Assembly (NCBI GenBank): GCA_944389865.1
Contig: CALXNX010000007.1
Coordinates: 1-62,451 of the forward strand
DNA length: 62,451 nt
Direction: 5' to 3'
DNA from: an uncultured Succinivibrionaceae bacterium
GTDB lineage: Bacteria; Pseudomonadota; Gammaproteobacteria; Enterobacterales; Succinivibrionaceae
This document shows positions 43,089 through 53,287 of the stretch, piece by piece. The stretch's first letter is position 1, and each line of letters begins with the position of its first letter. The notes beneath the pieces are model-generated. The model was not told the DNA's origin. It was given only the letters and a program-made list of their open reading frames with translations, and searched no databases. Made by a program: the position numbers and the translations under genes.

Positions 43089-44474
43089 ATGGCTCTTTGG
43101 GGCGGCAGATTTACACAGGGACCCGATCAAAGATTTAAAGATTTCAATGATTCCTTAAAGTTCGATTACCGCATGGCAGTGGAGGATATCGAAGGCTCGA
43201 TGGCCTGGGCGCGCGCCATCTGCAAAGCGGGCGTGTTAACCGAGGCCGAACTTAAGGCTTTAGAGCAGGCCTTAGCTGAGCTCAAAGCTGAGGCTGAGGA
43301 GAGCTTGTCTGCCATTGCTGGAGCGGGCGATGAGGATATTCACTCCTACGTGGAGCGCCGCTTAATTGAAAAGACCGGCGACTTGGGCAAGAAGCTGCAC
43401 ACCGGCCGCAGCCGCAACGATCAGGTAGCCCTCGATCTTAAATTATGGTGCCGCAAGGCCTGCGAGCAGCTGCTTACCGCCATCACCCATTTAGAGCGGG
43501 AGCTGGTCAAGACCGCCAAGGTGCACAGCGAGGACATCTTCCCGGGCTATACTCATCTGCAGCGCGCGCAGCCGGTGACTTTCGGGCACTGGGTGATGGC
43601 CTACGCGCAGATGTTCGAGCGCGATTATCAGCGTCTGTCCAACACCTATAAGCTGATCAAGGACACCTGCCCCTTAGGCTCCGCCGCCTTAGCCGGCACA
43701 GCCTATAACATCGATCGCGATGCTTTAGCGCAGGAGCTGGGTTTTGAGCGCGGCTCAGCCAACAGCCTGGATGCCGTATCTGATCGCGATCACGTGATGG
43801 AGCTGCTGGGCATTGCGGCCATTTCCATGGTGCATTTGTCGCGCCTTGCTGAAGATTTAATTATCTACAATTCAGGCGAGGCGCACTTTGTGGAGCTGTC
43901 CGATACCGTAACCTCCGGCTCCTCTTTAATGCCCCAGAAGAAAAACCCGGATGCCCTGGAGCTCATTCGCGGCAAGTGCGGGCGCGTCATCGGCGCTTTA
44001 AACGGCATGCTGGTGACCATGAAGGCGCTGCCCATGGCCTACGATAAAGATCTGCAGGAGGATAAGGAGCGCTTATTTGACGCCGTTGATACCTGGCATG
44101 ACTGCCTGGAGATGGCGGCCCTGGTGTTTGAAGGACTGAAGCTTAACCGGCATGAGGCGCTGGAGGCGGCAAAGGGCGGCTATTCCAATGCCACCGAGCT
44201 TGCTGATTACTTAGTAGGCAAGGGCGTACCATTCCGTGAAGCGCACGGCTTAGTGGGGCGCGCAGTGCTGTACGCCATTTCCAAGCACAAGGCCTTGGAA
44301 GATCTGTCGGTCGATGAGTTTGAGCAGTTCTATAAAGGCGTGGGCGGCGACGTCTACGACGCTTTAGAACTGCATCACTTAATCAATAAGCGCAGCGTCA
44401 AGGGCGGCACCGCTCCGGCGCAGGTCCAGGCTGAAATCGCGGCCTTAGAGCACAAACTCAGCTCCCGCGCTTAA
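43089..44474 (+). CDS. argH: Argininosuccinate lyase
   Basis: Splits argininosuccinate to arginine and fumarate. 461 residues. [17 protein letters not shown] at the start, [13 protein letters not shown], and the fumarase-superfamily signature [11 protein letters not shown] near residue 280. Fumarate released here can feed the fumarate reduction branch of a succinate producer. Confidence 0.97.
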   Translation: MALWGGRFTQGPDQRFKDFNDSLKFDYRMAVEDIEGSMAWARAICKAGVLTEAELKALEQALAELKAEAEESLSAIAGAGDEDIHSYVERRLIEKTGDLGKKLHTGRSRNDQVALDLKLWCRKACEQLLTAITHLERELVKTAKVHSEDIFPGYTHLQRAQPVTFGHWVMAYAQMFERDYQRLSNTYKLIKDTCPLGSAALAGTAYNIDRDALAQELGFERGSANSLDAVSDRDHVMELLGIAAISMVHLSRLAEDLIIYNSGEAHFVELSDTVTSGSSLMPQKKNPDALELIRGKCGRVIGALNGMLVTMKALPMAYDKDLQEDKERLFDAVDTWHDCLEMAALVFEGLKLNRHEALEAAKGGYSNATELADYLVGKGVPFREAHGLVGRAVLYAISKHKALEDLSVDEFEQFYKGVGGDVYDALELHHLINKRSVKGGTAPAQVQAEIAALEHKLSSRA

Positions 44475-44505
44475 GCGCAAGCTCAGCTGCGATTCTTTAA
44501 AGGCT

Positions 44506-44533
44506 ATGCAGACTGACTGTCTGCATGGCTTTT
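44506..44533 (+). terminator. argH terminator
   Basis: ATGCAGAC (44506-44513), loop TGACT, GTCTGCAT (44519-44526), then GGCTTTT: an 8-bp perfect stem with a T-tract 31 bp after argH. Confidence 0.7.
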
Positions 44534-44738
44534 AGTTGCCATTCTCCGTAAGCCTTGGACTTTCTTAGGTGCGCCTGCTGCAGGCTGTTGCTGAGCGCGG
44601 GCTCAAGGAACTGATTTTCACCTGCGCTAAAAACAGATCTAATCAGGCAGCGCTGAAACAGGGATCTGAGTGTTGCGGCAGCCTGTTTCCCGCATTTTTC
44701 TCCTCATACAAACTCACGCGGCTGCACCGGCTGCGGGG

Positions 44739-44891
44739 CTAAGTTGTCTTGATCTTCCACCAGCCTTTCCTGTCAGAGCCTACACGTTCCAAGATCCCCA
44801 TTTTCTTTAACTGTTTTATTCTGAATGTAACAGTCTGACGGCTGAGCTGCAGTTTTTCTGCAAGCTTTGCTGATGTTACGGTCGGATGAGG
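44739..44891 (-). pseudogene. Remnant of a winged-helix C-terminal domain (RecG/AlbA_2-type regulator)
   Basis: The minus-strand frame ends at TAG (44739-44741) and encodes about 50 residues: SAKLAEKLQLSRQTVTFRIK, then QLKKMGILERVGSDRKGWW. This is the C-terminal winged helix-turn-helix typical of AlbA_2/'divergent AAA-4' ATP-binding regulators, which normally exceed 400 residues. No start or upstream domain is present, because the frame runs straight into dut. It looks like the 3' end of a deleted accessory gene. Confidence 0.6.
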
Positions 44892-44902
44892 GGCAAACAG
44901 AC

Positions 44903-45355
44903 TCAGCTGCGTCCGGTCGAGCCGAAGCCGCCGGCCGCTCGGGCGCTGGTCTCAAACTCCTCTACCTGTTCAAACTGTGCCCGTACAATGGGCAGAAACA
45001 CCAGCTGCGCCATGCGCTCGCCTTCTTTTAATAAAAAGTCCTCGGCGCTTCTATTCCAAATAGGCACCAGCAGCTGCCCCTGATAGTCCGCATCAATCAG
45101 ACCGGTGAGGTTGCCCAGCACAATGCCGTGCCTGAAGCCTAGGCCCGAGCGCGGCAGTACTACGGCGCAGATCTGCGGATCTGCAATATACATGGCAAAG
45201 CCGGTAGGGATGAGCTCGCACTGCCCGGCTTTGATTAAGATGTCGCCCTGGGTTAAGGCTCTTAAGTCCATGCCCGCTGCCGCGGCGCTTTGATACTGCG
45301 GCAGCGGATACTGTGAGCCTAAGCGCGGATCCAGGATCTTGAACTGTACTTTCAC
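44903..45355 (-). CDS. dut: dUTP diphosphatase
   Basis: Hydrolyses dUTP to dUMP, supplying thymidylate synthesis and keeping uracil out of DNA. 150 residues, homotrimeric type. All motifs are present: [30 protein letters not shown] and the C-terminal GGFGSTGR. The GTG start shares its G with the coaBC stop TAG. The coaBC-dut pair is conserved in gammaproteobacteria. Confidence 0.96.
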   Translation of the reverse strand: MKVQFKILDPRLGSQYPLPQYQSAAAAGMDLRALTQGDILIKAGQCELIPTGFAMYIADPQICAVVLPRSGLGFRHGIVLGNLTGLIDADYQGQLLVPIWNRSAEDFLLKEGERMAQLVFLPIVRAQFEQVEEFETSARAAGGFGSTGRS

Positions 45356-46650
45356 TAAGCTGTACCTTTGGCAGCGCGCGCTGCGTCAAAGATGATATTC
45401 ATCAGCGAGGCGGCGACGGCGCTCTTGGGCGCCCGGCCAATCTCGGTCACCTTGCCGTCGCGGTCATAAACGGTCACGGCGTTTTCATCGCTGTTAAAGC
45501 CGATGCCGCTTTGCGAGACGTCGTTCAGCACGATAAGATCAAGGTTCTTGCGCTGCAGCTTCTCGCGGGCATGCTTGTCGCCGTCATGCGTCTCTGCGGC
45601 AAAGCCCACGGTGAAGGGACGCGGCGAGGAGTGCCCCACCATCGAGATGATGTCCTCGTTTTTTATCAAGGTTAAGGTCAGGCTGTCGCCGTGCTCTTCC
45701 TTGGTGAGCTTTTGATCATAGACATAAGCCAAACGGTAATCAGATACCGCCGCGCAGCCCACCACAATATCCACGCTGTCAAGCTTGGCCTTGACTGCAT
45801 CGTACATATCCTGTGCGGTCTTGACGCTGATGCGGCTGACCCCGGCCGGCGTCTGCAGATGCACCGGACCTGCCACCAAGGCGACTTCTGCCCCGCGCTC
45901 GCGGGCGGCCTGCGCCAGCGCAAAGCCCATCCTGCCGGAGCTGCGGTTAGTGATAATGCGCACCGGATCGATTGGCTCCTCGGTAGGGCCGGCGGTGATC
46001 AGTACGCGCAGACCGGCGCCGTTGGCCTTAGGCAAAAGCTTCTGGGCGGTAAGCTCGCGCGGCGCCTCCGGCTGGGGCAGCAGCGTATTCTCTGCAAAGG
46101 GCAGCGCGGTGTGACTTAAAAGTGCCGTGATATAGGCGGCAATTTCTTCAGGCTCGCGCATGCGGCCCGGGCCGGTCTCGCCGCAGGCCAAATCCCCGTC
46201 AGCCGGCGGAATAATAATGACGCCGCGCTCTTTTAAGGTCTCAAGATTCGCCTGGGTGGCCGGATGGCGGTACATGCGGCTGTTCATGGCCGGAGCGATG
46301 ACCGTGCGGCAGGGCGCGGACAGCGCAGCGGCAGTGACCATATTGTCGGCAATGCCGGCGGCTAATTTGGCAATGGTATTGGCGGTAGCCGGAGCGATAA
46401 GGTAGAGATCGGCCTTGGAGACCAGTCCAATGTGGCCGATGTCCTCAGGCGCGGCAAAGATGTCATCTGCGACCGGATGGTGCGTTAAGGCTTCGATCGT
46501 CGCCTTGCTGACTAATTTTTCAGCGTTTTCCGTCATGGCCGCCCACACATCCGCTCCCTGCTTTATCAGCAGCCGGATGAGCTGCGGGCATTTATAGGCG
46601 GCAATGCCGCCGGTGATCCCAATTACGATTCTGCGATGTTCAAGCTGCAT
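45355..46650 (-). CDS. coaBC: Bifunctional phosphopantothenoylcysteine decarboxylase/synthetase
   Basis: Two successive steps of coenzyme A synthesis. 431 residues. The N-terminal flavin decarboxylase domain has [30 protein letters not shown] and the substrate-recognition clamp [12 protein letters not shown]. The C-terminal synthetase domain has [19 protein letters not shown] (in part) and AAVSDYR. It overlaps dut by one base. Confidence 0.96.
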   Translation of the reverse strand: MQLEHRRIVIGITGGIAAYKCPQLIRLLIKQGADVWAAMTENAEKLVSKATIEALTHHPVADDIFAAPEDIGHIGLVSKADLYLIAPATANTIAKLAAGIADNMVTAAALSAPCRTVIAPAMNSRMYRHPATQANLETLKERGVIIIPPADGDLACGETGPGRMREPEEIAAYITALLSHTALPFAENTLLPQPEAPRELTAQKLLPKANGAGLRVLITAGPTEEPIDPVRIITNRSSGRMGFALAQAARERGAEVALVAGPVHLQTPAGVSRISVKTAQDMYDAVKAKLDSVDIVVGCAAVSDYRLAYVYDQKLTKEEHGDSLTLTLIKNEDIISMVGHSSPRPFTVGFAAETHDGDKHAREKLQRKNLDLIVLNDVSQSGIGFNSDENAVTVYDRDGKVTEIGRAPKSAVAASLMNIIFDAARAAKGTA

Positions 46651-46777
46651 AATGTACTCCTGCGCTCAAGCCGCGGTAAAACTAACGGCTTAAGCATATC
46701 TTATTTTCTTTTCCTGCTGAAAAGTAAAATAGGGTCAGGAGGACGGATTTTGCAGTGGCAGACGCTGAAATTAATGC

Positions 46778-47044
46778 TTATTTGAGTGTGCGCAGCTGCG
46801 AGAGCACGCTGTCCATGCGCTCGCGCCAGGTCTGCAGCACCTCGCGCAGATGCGCATTTTCCTCTTTAAGCTCAATGGTAAGCCGACGCGAGGCTGCCAA
46901 TTCCTGATCGCGCGTGCGGATCTCCTGCTGTGAGCGCAGGACCGCCTCGCAGAGCTCCTGACAGCCCTGCTTAATCTGCGCAAGCTCCGTTAAGAGCTCC
47001 CGCTCGCGCGGGGACAGCTGTGCGCTGTACTGCTCTTCACTCAT
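46778..47044 (-). CDS. zapB: Cell-division coiled-coil protein ZapB
   Basis: 88 residues, almost entirely coiled coil. The C-terminal part ELKEENAHLREVLQTWRERM parallels the NNHLKEQQNGWQERL segment of E. coli ZapB. ZapB bridges the FtsZ ring to the chromosome terminus through ZapA and MatP. E. coli order is ftsN-hslV-hslU-menA-rraA-zapB. Here zapB follows hslU by 16 bp with menA and rraA absent, and this synteny supports the call. Confidence 0.8.
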   Translation of the reverse strand: MSEEQYSAQLSPRERELLTELAQIKQGCQELCEAVLRSQQEIRTRDQELAASRRLTIELKEENAHLREVLQTWRERMDSVLSQLRTLK

Positions 47045-47060
47045 ATCGGCCGGCCGCAGG

Positions 47061-48389
47061 TTACAGAATGTAGCGGCTTAAGTCCTCGTTCTGGACTAAG
47101 TCGGCCAAATGCTCATCGACGTAGGCGGCATCGATGCTGATCTCGGTGCCGTCAGGCAGATCGGCAGCCTCAAAGGACACGCTTTCGAGCAGCTTTTCCA
47201 TCAAGGTGTGCAGCCGGCGCGCGCCGATGTTCTCAGTGCGCTCATTGACCTTAAAGGCATCTTCAGCCAAGCGGCGGATGGCGTCGTCAGTAAAGGAGAT
47301 CTTGACGCCTTCAGTGGCCAGCAGTTCCTGATACTGCCGGGTCAGAGAGGCGTGCGGCTCCTTTAAGATGCGCTCGAAATCGGCCGTGGATAGAGCCTTG
47401 AGCTCGACACGGATGGGCAGACGGCCCTGCAGCTCGGGGATTAAATCCGAGGGCTTGCTCATCTGGAAGGCGCCCGAGGCGATAAAGAGGATGTGATCGG
47501 TGCGCACCATGCCGTACTTGGTGCTGACCTGACAGCCTTCAATTAAAGGGAGCAGATCGCGCTGTACGCCCTGCCGGGACACTTCACCGCGCGAGCCGGT
47601 CGCATCATTGCCGCAGATCTTGTCAATTTCATCGATAAAGACGATGCCGTGATTTTCAATTAAGCGGATGGCCTCCAGCTTTAAATCCTCAGGCTTGGTC
47701 AGCTTGTCGGCCTCCTCTACGGTAAGCTCGCGCAGTGCGTCCTTGATCTTCATTTTGCGCACTACGGTGCGGCCGGCGCTGATATTGTCAAACAGCGACT
47801 GCAGCTGATTATTTACTTCCTCGATGGGACCGCCGCCGATGATGTTGAACGACGGGCCGTGATCGGCCATGCGCACTTCAATTTCCTTGTCGTCCAGCTG
47901 ATGCTCGCGCAGCTTTTTGCGAAAGACCTGGCGGGTGGAATTATTGGCCTTCTCCTCCTCGGAGGTGCCGGCAGCCGGCGGCAGCAGGGCATCGAGCACG
48001 CGCTCTTCGGCTGCATCCTGCGCCTTGGTCCTATTTTTCTCCATGGCCTTTTCGCGCACCATCTTCATGGCGACGTCGGCGAGATCGCGGATGATGGAAT
48101 CCACTTCCTTGCCCACATAGCCCACCTCAGTGTACTTGGTGGCCTCAACCTTGATAAAAGGGGCTTTGGCCAGGGTGGCGAGGCGGCGGGCGATTTCCGT
48201 CTTGCCCACGCCGGTAGGGCCTATCATCAGGATGTTCTTGGGGTAAATCTCAGCGCGCAGCTGTGGCTCAATCTGCATGCGCCGCCAGCGGTTGCGCAGA
48301 GCTAAAGCTACCGATTTTTTGGCCTCATCCTGGCCGATGATAAAGCGGTCTAATTCCGCAACGATTTCACGCGGGGTAAGTTCAGTCAT
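47061..48389 (-). CDS. hslU: HslU ATPase of the HslUV protease
   Basis: AAA+ unfoldase that feeds the HslV peptidase. 442 residues. Walker [10 protein letters not shown] (residues about 57-65), Walker [10 protein letters not shown], an intermediate domain (about 110-240), and the C-terminal DLSRYIL tail that docks into HslV. The N-terminus [21 protein letters not shown] is standard. It begins 3 bp after hslV. Confidence 0.97.
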   Translation of the reverse strand: MTELTPREIVAELDRFIIGQDEAKKSVALALRNRWRRMQIEPQLRAEIYPKNILMIGPTGVGKTEIARRLATLAKAPFIKVEATKYTEVGYVGKEVDSIIRDLADVAMKMVREKAMEKNRTKAQDAAEERVLDALLPPAAGTSEEEKANNSTRQVFRKKLREHQLDDKEIEVRMADHGPSFNIIGGGPIEEVNNQLQSLFDNISAGRTVVRKMKIKDALRELTVEEADKLTKPEDLKLEAIRLIENHGIVFIDEIDKICGNDATGSRGEVSRQGVQRDLLPLIEGCQVSTKYGMVRTDHILFIASGAFQMSKPSDLIPELQGRLPIRVELKALSTADFERILKEPHASLTRQYQELLATEGVKISFTDDAIRRLAEDAFKVNERTENIGARRLHTLMEKLLESVSFEAADLPDGTEISIDAAYVDEHLADLVQNEDLSRYIL

Positions 48390-48392
48390 AGC

Positions 48393-48920
48393 TTAATATT
48401 CGATAGTCTCAATGATCTGATTCTGATTGGTAAAGACGCAGATGTCGCCGGCAATAGCCAGAGCCTTCTGTACAATGGTTTTGGCGTCCATCTCGGTGTT
48501 GTAGTAGAGGGCGCGGGCTGCCGCTAAGGCAAAATTGCCGCCGGAGCCGGTGGCCAGGATGTCATCATCCATGCGCACCACATCGCCGGTACCGGTGATC
48601 ATAAAGGAAGCCTGCTTGTCGCAGACAATTAAGATGGCTTCCAGTTTGCGCAGCGCGCGGTCGGTGCGCCAGGATTTGGCTAAGGAGACGCAGGCGCGCT
48701 CTAAAATACCCTGATGTTCCTCAAGTTTGCTCTCAAACAGATCAAGCAGGGTAAAGGCGTCGGCGGTGGAGCCGGCAAAGCCTGCTATCACCCTGCCCTT
48801 AAATAAACGGCGGACTTTCACTGCATTGGCCTTGAGCACGGTGCTCTGGCCCATGGTGACCTGACCGTCGCCGCCTAAGGCAACGGTATTTCCTCTTCTG
48901 ACCGTGACAATAGTAGTCAT
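48393..48920 (-). CDS. hslV: HslV peptidase of the HslUV protease
   Basis: Proteasome-like threonine peptidase. 175 residues. After Met removal the N-terminus is TTIVTVRRG with nucleophilic Thr1, and GDGQVTMGQ and [12 protein letters not shown] are conserved. Placed between ftsN and hslU as in E. coli and Vibrio. Confidence 0.97.
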   Translation of the reverse strand: MTTIVTVRRGNTVALGGDGQVTMGQSTVLKANAVKVRRLFKGRVIAGFAGSTADAFTLLDLFESKLEEHQGILERACVSLAKSWRTDRALRKLEAILIVCDKQASFMITGTGDVVRMDDDILATGSGGNFALAAARALYYNTEMDAKTIVQKALAIAGDICVFTNQNQIIETIEY

Positions 48921-48938
48921 GACAGTTCCTTGAATACG

Positions 48939-49571
48939 TTAAATGTCAGTAAGCGAGCACTGCGTCACTAAGCCCTTATCGGCAAGATCAGCAAAGCGCG
49001 CGCGGGCCTCAGCTCTATCGGCAAAGGGGCCTATGGCCAGCACAAAAGCATTGCCCTGCGCCTGCACCTGCGAGGACAGTCCTTGGAAAGCCACCAAGGC
49101 CTTGCGGCTTTCAGCCTCGGCTGCCGTGGCAAAACTGTCGCAGTAGAGCATAGCCTGCGGTCCGGAAGGAGCCGGGGCTGTCGGCTGCACGGGAGCGGGC
49201 TCCGCAGACGGGGCAGGGGCCGGAGCAGTCTGAGGGGGCTGCATGCTGGCGAAAGGATTATCTTCAGGGGCGGGCGGCGTCAGCTCGCCCGCTGCGCCTG
49301 AACTGCTGTCCGGCATCGGCTGCTGCGGCTCATTGAGCATATTGGCGTAGTCATAGCGCTCGGAGGCGGGGATCTGCAGCTGTCCGGACTGAGCGCTGCC
49401 GCTCGCTGCCGGGGCGTCCTGAGCTGCCGGAGTCTGCTCCGGCTCACTGCCGCCTAAAGACAGGAGAAAGCTGGCGAAGATCACCAGCACCGCCATCACT
49501 GCCGCGATGGCTAAGATCTTCTTCTGCCGCGCCCCGATGCCGGCGCCGAGTTTTTTGCCCTTAAATTTCAT
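48939..49571 (-). CDS. ftsN: FtsN-like SPOR-domain division protein
   Basis: 210 residues: a basic cytoplasmic N-terminus (KFKGKKLGAGIGARQKK), one membrane helix (about 19-40), a Pro/Ala/Gln-rich periplasmic linker, and a C-terminal SPOR domain (about 135-210, LYCDSFATAAEAESRKALV in part, FVLAIGPFADRAEARARF) that binds denuded septal glycan. It is shorter than E. coli FtsN (319). Identity rests on architecture and on its place before hslVU. Confidence 0.85.
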   Translation of the reverse strand: MKFKGKKLGAGIGARQKKILAIAAVMAVLVIFASFLLSLGGSEPEQTPAAQDAPAASGSAQSGQLQIPASERYDYANMLNEPQQPMPDSSSGAAGELTPPAPEDNPFASMQPPQTAPAPAPSAEPAPVQPTAPAPSGPQAMLYCDSFATAAEAESRKALVAFQGLSSQVQAQGNAFVLAIGPFADRAEARARFADLADKGLVTQCSLTDI

Positions 49572-49574
49572 GTT

Positions 49575-51311
49575 TTACATCTGCTCCATCACGCGAATGC
49601 CCAACAGGTGCAGGCCCTGCTCCAGCACCTTAGAGGTCAGGAGGCACAGGCTTAAGCGGCTCTGCGCCTGCTGCGGCTCGACACCGGCCTTAAGCACCGG
49701 GCAGGCTTCATAGAAGCGCATGAAGGTGCCGGCCAAATCGTATAAATAGGTGCACAAAAGATGCGGCATGGCCTTGGCCGCAACCTGATTGACCGCCTCC
49801 GGGAAGGCTGTCAGCGCATCAGCTAAAGCATACTCCGCCTCTGCCGTTAGCACAATTGGACCGGGCTGCAGCTGCGCCTTGCGGAAGATGGCGCGGATGC
49901 GGCTGTAGGCATACTGCAGATAGGGGGCGGTATTGCCGTCAAAGGAGAGCATTAAATCCCAGTCAAAGACGTAGTCGGTGAGGCGGTTCTTGGAGAGATC
50001 GGCATACTTCACCGCGCCGATGGCAATGTGATGCACCACTTGCCTGCGGGTTTCACCCTCTAAAGTGCTGCCGCGCTCGGTTAAAAGCGCCTCCACGCGG
50101 GTCTCAGCTTCGTCGAGCAGATCCTTGAGCTTGACGGTGCCGCCGGTGCGGGTCTTAAACGGCTTGCCGTCGCGGCCCAGCATCATCCCGAAGGCCTCGT
50201 GCTCGATTTTGATTTCAGGTCCGGCATAGCCCAGCTTGCGGGCAATCAGCCACGCGGCCTCTAAATGCTGATGCTGCCGCGAGTCAATAAAGTACATCAG
50301 CCTAGTGGCATGCAGATCATTGACGCGGTATTTGACGCAGGCAATATCGGTAGTGGTGTAGAGATAGCCGCCGTCCTTTTTCTGGACGATGACGGGCAGG
50401 GGCTTGCCGTCCTTGCCTTTAAACTCGGATAAGAACACCACCATGGCGCCTTCATCGCGCACTGCCAAGCCCTTGTCTTTAAGATCCTGCACGATCCCGG
50501 GGAGCATGTCGTTGTAGAAGCTCTCGCCCATGATGTCCTTAGGAGTTAAGGTCACATCCAGACGATCGTAAATGGCCTGATTCTGCGCCATGGTCATGGT
50601 GACCAGCTTCTGCCACATTTGTCGGCAGTAAGCGTCGCCTGACTGCAGCAGCACTACATAGCGGCGGGCTTTTTCCGCAAAGTCGGCGTCGCTGTCGTAA
50701 CAGGCCTTAGCCTCGCGGTAGAAGGCCTCAAAATCTGAGAGATCGAGCCCGGCGCCGCTTTCATTTTCCCTGCGCTCTAAATAGGCGATAAGCATGCCGA
50801 ACTGCGTGCCCCAGTCGCCGATATGATTGGCGCGAATAACCTTATGACCTAAAAATTCCAGCACGCGCACTACTGCATCGCCGATCACAGTAGAGCGGAT
50901 ATGATGCACCGCCATTTCCTTGGCGACATTGGGAGCGGAGTAGTCCGCCACAATGGTCTCAGGGGCGGCGGCAGGCTTTACGCCCAGGCGCTCATCGGCC
51001 AGCATCTGCATTAAGGACGCTGCAATATCGGTCTTTTTAATAAAGAAGTTGATAAAGCCGGGTCCTGCAATTTCGGTGCGCTCAATTTCCGGGCTCTCCG
51101 GCAGATGGGCAATGATCTGCGCGGCTAAATCGCGCGGATTCTGATGCAGAGGCTTGGCCAGCATCAGAGCAATGTTGGCGGCATAATCGCCGTGGGCCTT
51201 ATCCTTGCTGCGATCAACGCGCACATTCTGCAGTAAGGCCGGGGGAATGTCCGCTTTGCAGTCTAAAGCGGCAATGCTTGCTTTTAAGAGGGCAGAGATT
51301 TTATCTTTCAT
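49575..51311 (-). CDS. argS: Arginyl-tRNA synthetase
   Basis: Charges tRNA-Arg. 578 residues, class Ia. The N-terminal Add1 domain (to about 110) is followed by [17 protein letters not shown], the variant HIGH motif, and a C-terminal anticodon-binding domain ending GIRVMEQM. The family's degenerate KMSKS region is around [13 protein letters not shown]. ftsN starts 3 bp downstream. Confidence 0.96.
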   Translation of the reverse strand: MKDKISALLKASIAALDCKADIPPALLQNVRVDRSKDKAHGDYAANIALMLAKPLHQNPRDLAAQIIAHLPESPEIERTEIAGPGFINFFIKKTDIAASLMQMLADERLGVKPAAAPETIVADYSAPNVAKEMAVHHIRSTVIGDAVVRVLEFLGHKVIRANHIGDWGTQFGMLIAYLERRENESGAGLDLSDFEAFYREAKACYDSDADFAEKARRYVVLLQSGDAYCRQMWQKLVTMTMAQNQAIYDRLDVTLTPKDIMGESFYNDMLPGIVQDLKDKGLAVRDEGAMVVFLSEFKGKDGKPLPVIVQKKDGGYLYTTTDIACVKYRVNDLHATRLMYFIDSRQHQHLEAAWLIARKLGYAGPEIKIEHEAFGMMLGRDGKPFKTRTGGTVKLKDLLDEAETRVEALLTERGSTLEGETRRQVVHHIAIGAVKYADLSKNRLTDYVFDWDLMLSFDGNTAPYLQYAYSRIRAIFRKAQLQPGPIVLTAEAEYALADALTAFPEAVNQVAAKAMPHLLCTYLYDLAGTFMRFYEACPVLKAGVEPQQAQSRLSLCLLTSKVLEQGLHLLGIRVMEQM

Positions 51312-51548
51312 GAAAACAATAAAGCGCAGCGGGCAGCAGCGAAGGCTGCGTGCGCACGGTTAAACACAGATACTAAACCCGCTAAGGATAACACAAACAA
51401 TCAGCAAAAACTGCATTTTGCAGGCCCCGGCGCTTCCCCCTCAAGTATGCCTTAAAAGCATAGATCATGGTGCGTTAATAGTATTTTACAGAACCTCGAC
51501 TTTGCGGCACATTAAGCTTCGTAAGCAGCAGACCTCAAGGAGGGACAG

Positions 51549-51974
51549 ATGCAGAATTTCGTGCAAAAAGCTCTGCTGACGGCAGGGCTTACCGCAGTGC
51601 TGACAGGAGGAACTATGGCTCAGGATTTGGAACTTTCAATTGGTGCGAATACTTATACCATCTCTCTATATGACAGTAAGGAGGCGCAGCTGCTCCTCGA
51701 CAAACTGCCGGTCACTTTGACCTTTGAAAACTTCGGGCGCAATGAGCGCATTGCCGATCTGCCCTCGCGCCTGCCCATTACCAGTTACAAGGAGAGCGTC
51801 GAGGTCAAGCGCGGCAGTCTTGCCTACTACGTCCCGTGGGGCAATTTATGCGTGTTCCGCGTCAATTATCAAAGCCCCAATGATTTAGTGCTCTTGGGAG
51901 AAATGGACGAGGCAACGGTCAAGGCGGTGGAGCAGAGCGGCTCGCAGCAGGCGACCCTGCGCATCAAGGAGTAG
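51549..51974 (+). CDS. Secreted cyclophilin-like fold protein
   Basis: 141 residues. A Sec signal peptide (about 1-24, cleavage near TMAQ-DLE) precedes a cyclophilin-like domain of the 'cyclophil_like2' type: LSIGANTYTISLYDSKEAQLLL (in part), RIADLPSRLP, and the hallmark GSLAYYVPWGNLCVFRVNY (in part). The biochemical role of this family is not established. AAGGAGGG precedes the ATG. An aldo-keto reductase gene starts 3 bp downstream, so the two are coexpressed. Confidence 0.8.
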   Translation: MQNFVQKALLTAGLTAVLTGGTMAQDLELSIGANTYTISLYDSKEAQLLLDKLPVTLTFENFGRNERIADLPSRLPITSYKESVEVKRGSLAYYVPWGNLCVFRVNYQSPNDLVLLGEMDEATVKAVEQSGSQQATLRIKE

Positions 51975-51977
51975 ATC

Positions 51978-53018
51978 ATGCGTTATGTGCAGTTAGGGAG
52001 GACCGATCTGCAGGTCTCCACCGTGTGTCTGGGCTGCATGGGCTTTGGCGATGCCATGACCGGACAGCATTGCTGGACCATTGATGAAGCGCAGACGCGC
52101 ACTATTTTAAAGGCAGCTTTTGAAGGCGGGATTAATTTTCTTGATACCGCCATCGCCTATCAAAACGGCACCAGCGAGCAGTATGTGGGCCGCGCCGTCA
52201 AGGATTTCATCTCCCGCGATCAGGTGATCATCGCCGATAAATTCCTGCCGCGGTCGGATGCTGACATTGCAGCCGGTGTGAGCGGGCGCGATCACGTGGT
52301 GCGCATGTGCGAGCAGAGCCTCAGGCATTTGGGCACGGACTATATCGACCTGTACATCTACCATATGTGGGACTGGCGCACGCCGCTGCTTGAGATCCTC
52401 ACCGGCCTGCACGATCTCGTTACCGCGGGCAAGGTGCGTTATTTGGGCATTTCCAACTGCTTTGCCTATCAGCTGGCTAAAGCCAATGCTCTGGCGCACG
52501 AGCACGGGCTCACGCCCTTTGTCTGCATGCAGGGGCATTACAATCTGATCTTCCGCGAGGAAGAGCGCGAGATGCTGCCCCTGTGCCGCGAGGACGGCAT
52601 TGCCTACACCCCGTACAGTCCCTTAGCTGCCGGCCGCTTAAGCCGTCCGCACACTGAGCACACTAAACGCTTTGATCTGGACAGCTATGCGCATTTCAAA
52701 TATGACCAGACCGCGGATGCCGATCAGCTGATCATCGATCGCGTGTCTGAGATCGCTCAAAAGCGCAGCGTCAGCATGACTGCAGTGGCACTGTCATGGC
52801 TTAACTCTAAGGGTGCCATTCCTATTGCCGGCGTCACTAAGCTCGAGCAGGTTGACGCCTTAATTGCCGGCAGCGATTTGCAGCTCACAGCTGACGAGTG
52901 CGCATATTTAGAGGCACCGTATGTGCCGCATCCGCTGGCCGGCGTAATGGCGCAGAACCGTCCGGATGCGGCTAATGCTCCCAAGGTGTGGCATCAGGCC
53001 AATGCCTGCCTTAAATAA
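51978..53018 (+). CDS. Aldo-keto reductase
   Basis: 346 residues, NADPH-dependent oxidoreductase with TIM barrel. The catalytic tetrad is recognisable: Asp in FLDTAIAY and its Tyr, Lys in ADKFLP, His in IYHMWD. The C-terminal cofactor part is AIPIAGVTKLEQVD. N-terminus MRYVQLGRTDLQVSTVCLG is typical of the YakC/AKR12-13-like bacterial subgroup. The substrate is unknown. Linked to the secreted cyclophilin-like gene upstream, a pairing also known elsewhere in proteobacteria. Confidence 0.9.
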   Translation: MRYVQLGRTDLQVSTVCLGCMGFGDAMTGQHCWTIDEAQTRTILKAAFEGGINFLDTAIAYQNGTSEQYVGRAVKDFISRDQVIIADKFLPRSDADIAAGVSGRDHVVRMCEQSLRHLGTDYIDLYIYHMWDWRTPLLEILTGLHDLVTAGKVRYLGISNCFAYQLAKANALAHEHGLTPFVCMQGHYNLIFREEEREMLPLCREDGIAYTPYSPLAAGRLSRPHTEHTKRFDLDSYAHFKYDQTADADQLIIDRVSEIAQKRSVSMTAVALSWLNSKGAIPIAGVTKLEQVDALIAGSDLQLTADECAYLEAPYVPHPLAGVMAQNRPDAANAPKVWHQANACLK

Positions 53019-53062
53019 AACGCATACGCACGCACGTGTACGCAGATGTCAACAGGAGTTCT

Positions 53063-53263
53063 ATGCATAACAGTAAGTTAAATTACGCCGCTCGGACGGC
53101 GCTCTTGGGACTGTGCCTCAGTCTGGGTCCAGCCGCTGCGGCTGCCCCGGCCGCAGTTGATCTCCGTACAGCTCAAGTTCAGTGCGCTGCTGCGGATCTG
53201 AAATCGCAGATCAGCAGACAGGCGGCCGCGCTGATGTCGAAGACCGCTTTGCTGTCAAAGTGA
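53063..53263 (+). CDS. Small putative secreted protein
   Basis: 66 residues from the ATG at 53063, with AGGAG 7 nt upstream. A signal peptide is clear (TALLGLCLSLGPAAAAAPAA), leaving about 40 residues with one Cys (VQCAAADLKSQISRQ). No family recognised. It follows the aldo-keto reductase by 44 bp. Its stop lies in a 7-bp tandem repeat, and the decayed methyltransferase lies on the other strand, so it may be a chance frame with a good start. Confidence 0.4.
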   Translation: MHNSKLNYAARTALLGLCLSLGPAAAAAPAAVDLRTAQVQCAAADLKSQISRQAAALMSKTALLSK

Positions 53264-53287
53264 CGCATGACGCATGATGCATGATGC
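53263..53287. repeat. Heptanucleotide tandem repeat
   Basis: Units ACGCATG, ACGCATG, ATGCATG and a partial ATGC, 3.6 copies of a 7-bp unit. It marks the boundary between the small secreted protein gene and the methyltransferase remnant. Confidence 0.7.

Larger units (their letters stand above)
44475..44902. other. 428-bp interval: argH terminator and a gene remnant
   Basis: Contains the argH terminator (44506-44533) and, on the minus strand, a winged-helix coding remnant (44739-44891). The stretch between (about 44534-44738) shows no convincing gene, RNA or repeat. Confidence 0.55.

Noticed and set aside
45691-46119. 142-residue plus-strand frame inside coaBC
   Set aside because: Antisense shadow of a fully conserved coaBC, produced by GC-rich codon structure.
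47859-48305. 148-residue plus-strand frame inside hslU
   Set aside because: Antisense shadow of hslU, with His/Leu-rich composition typical of reverse-frame artefacts.
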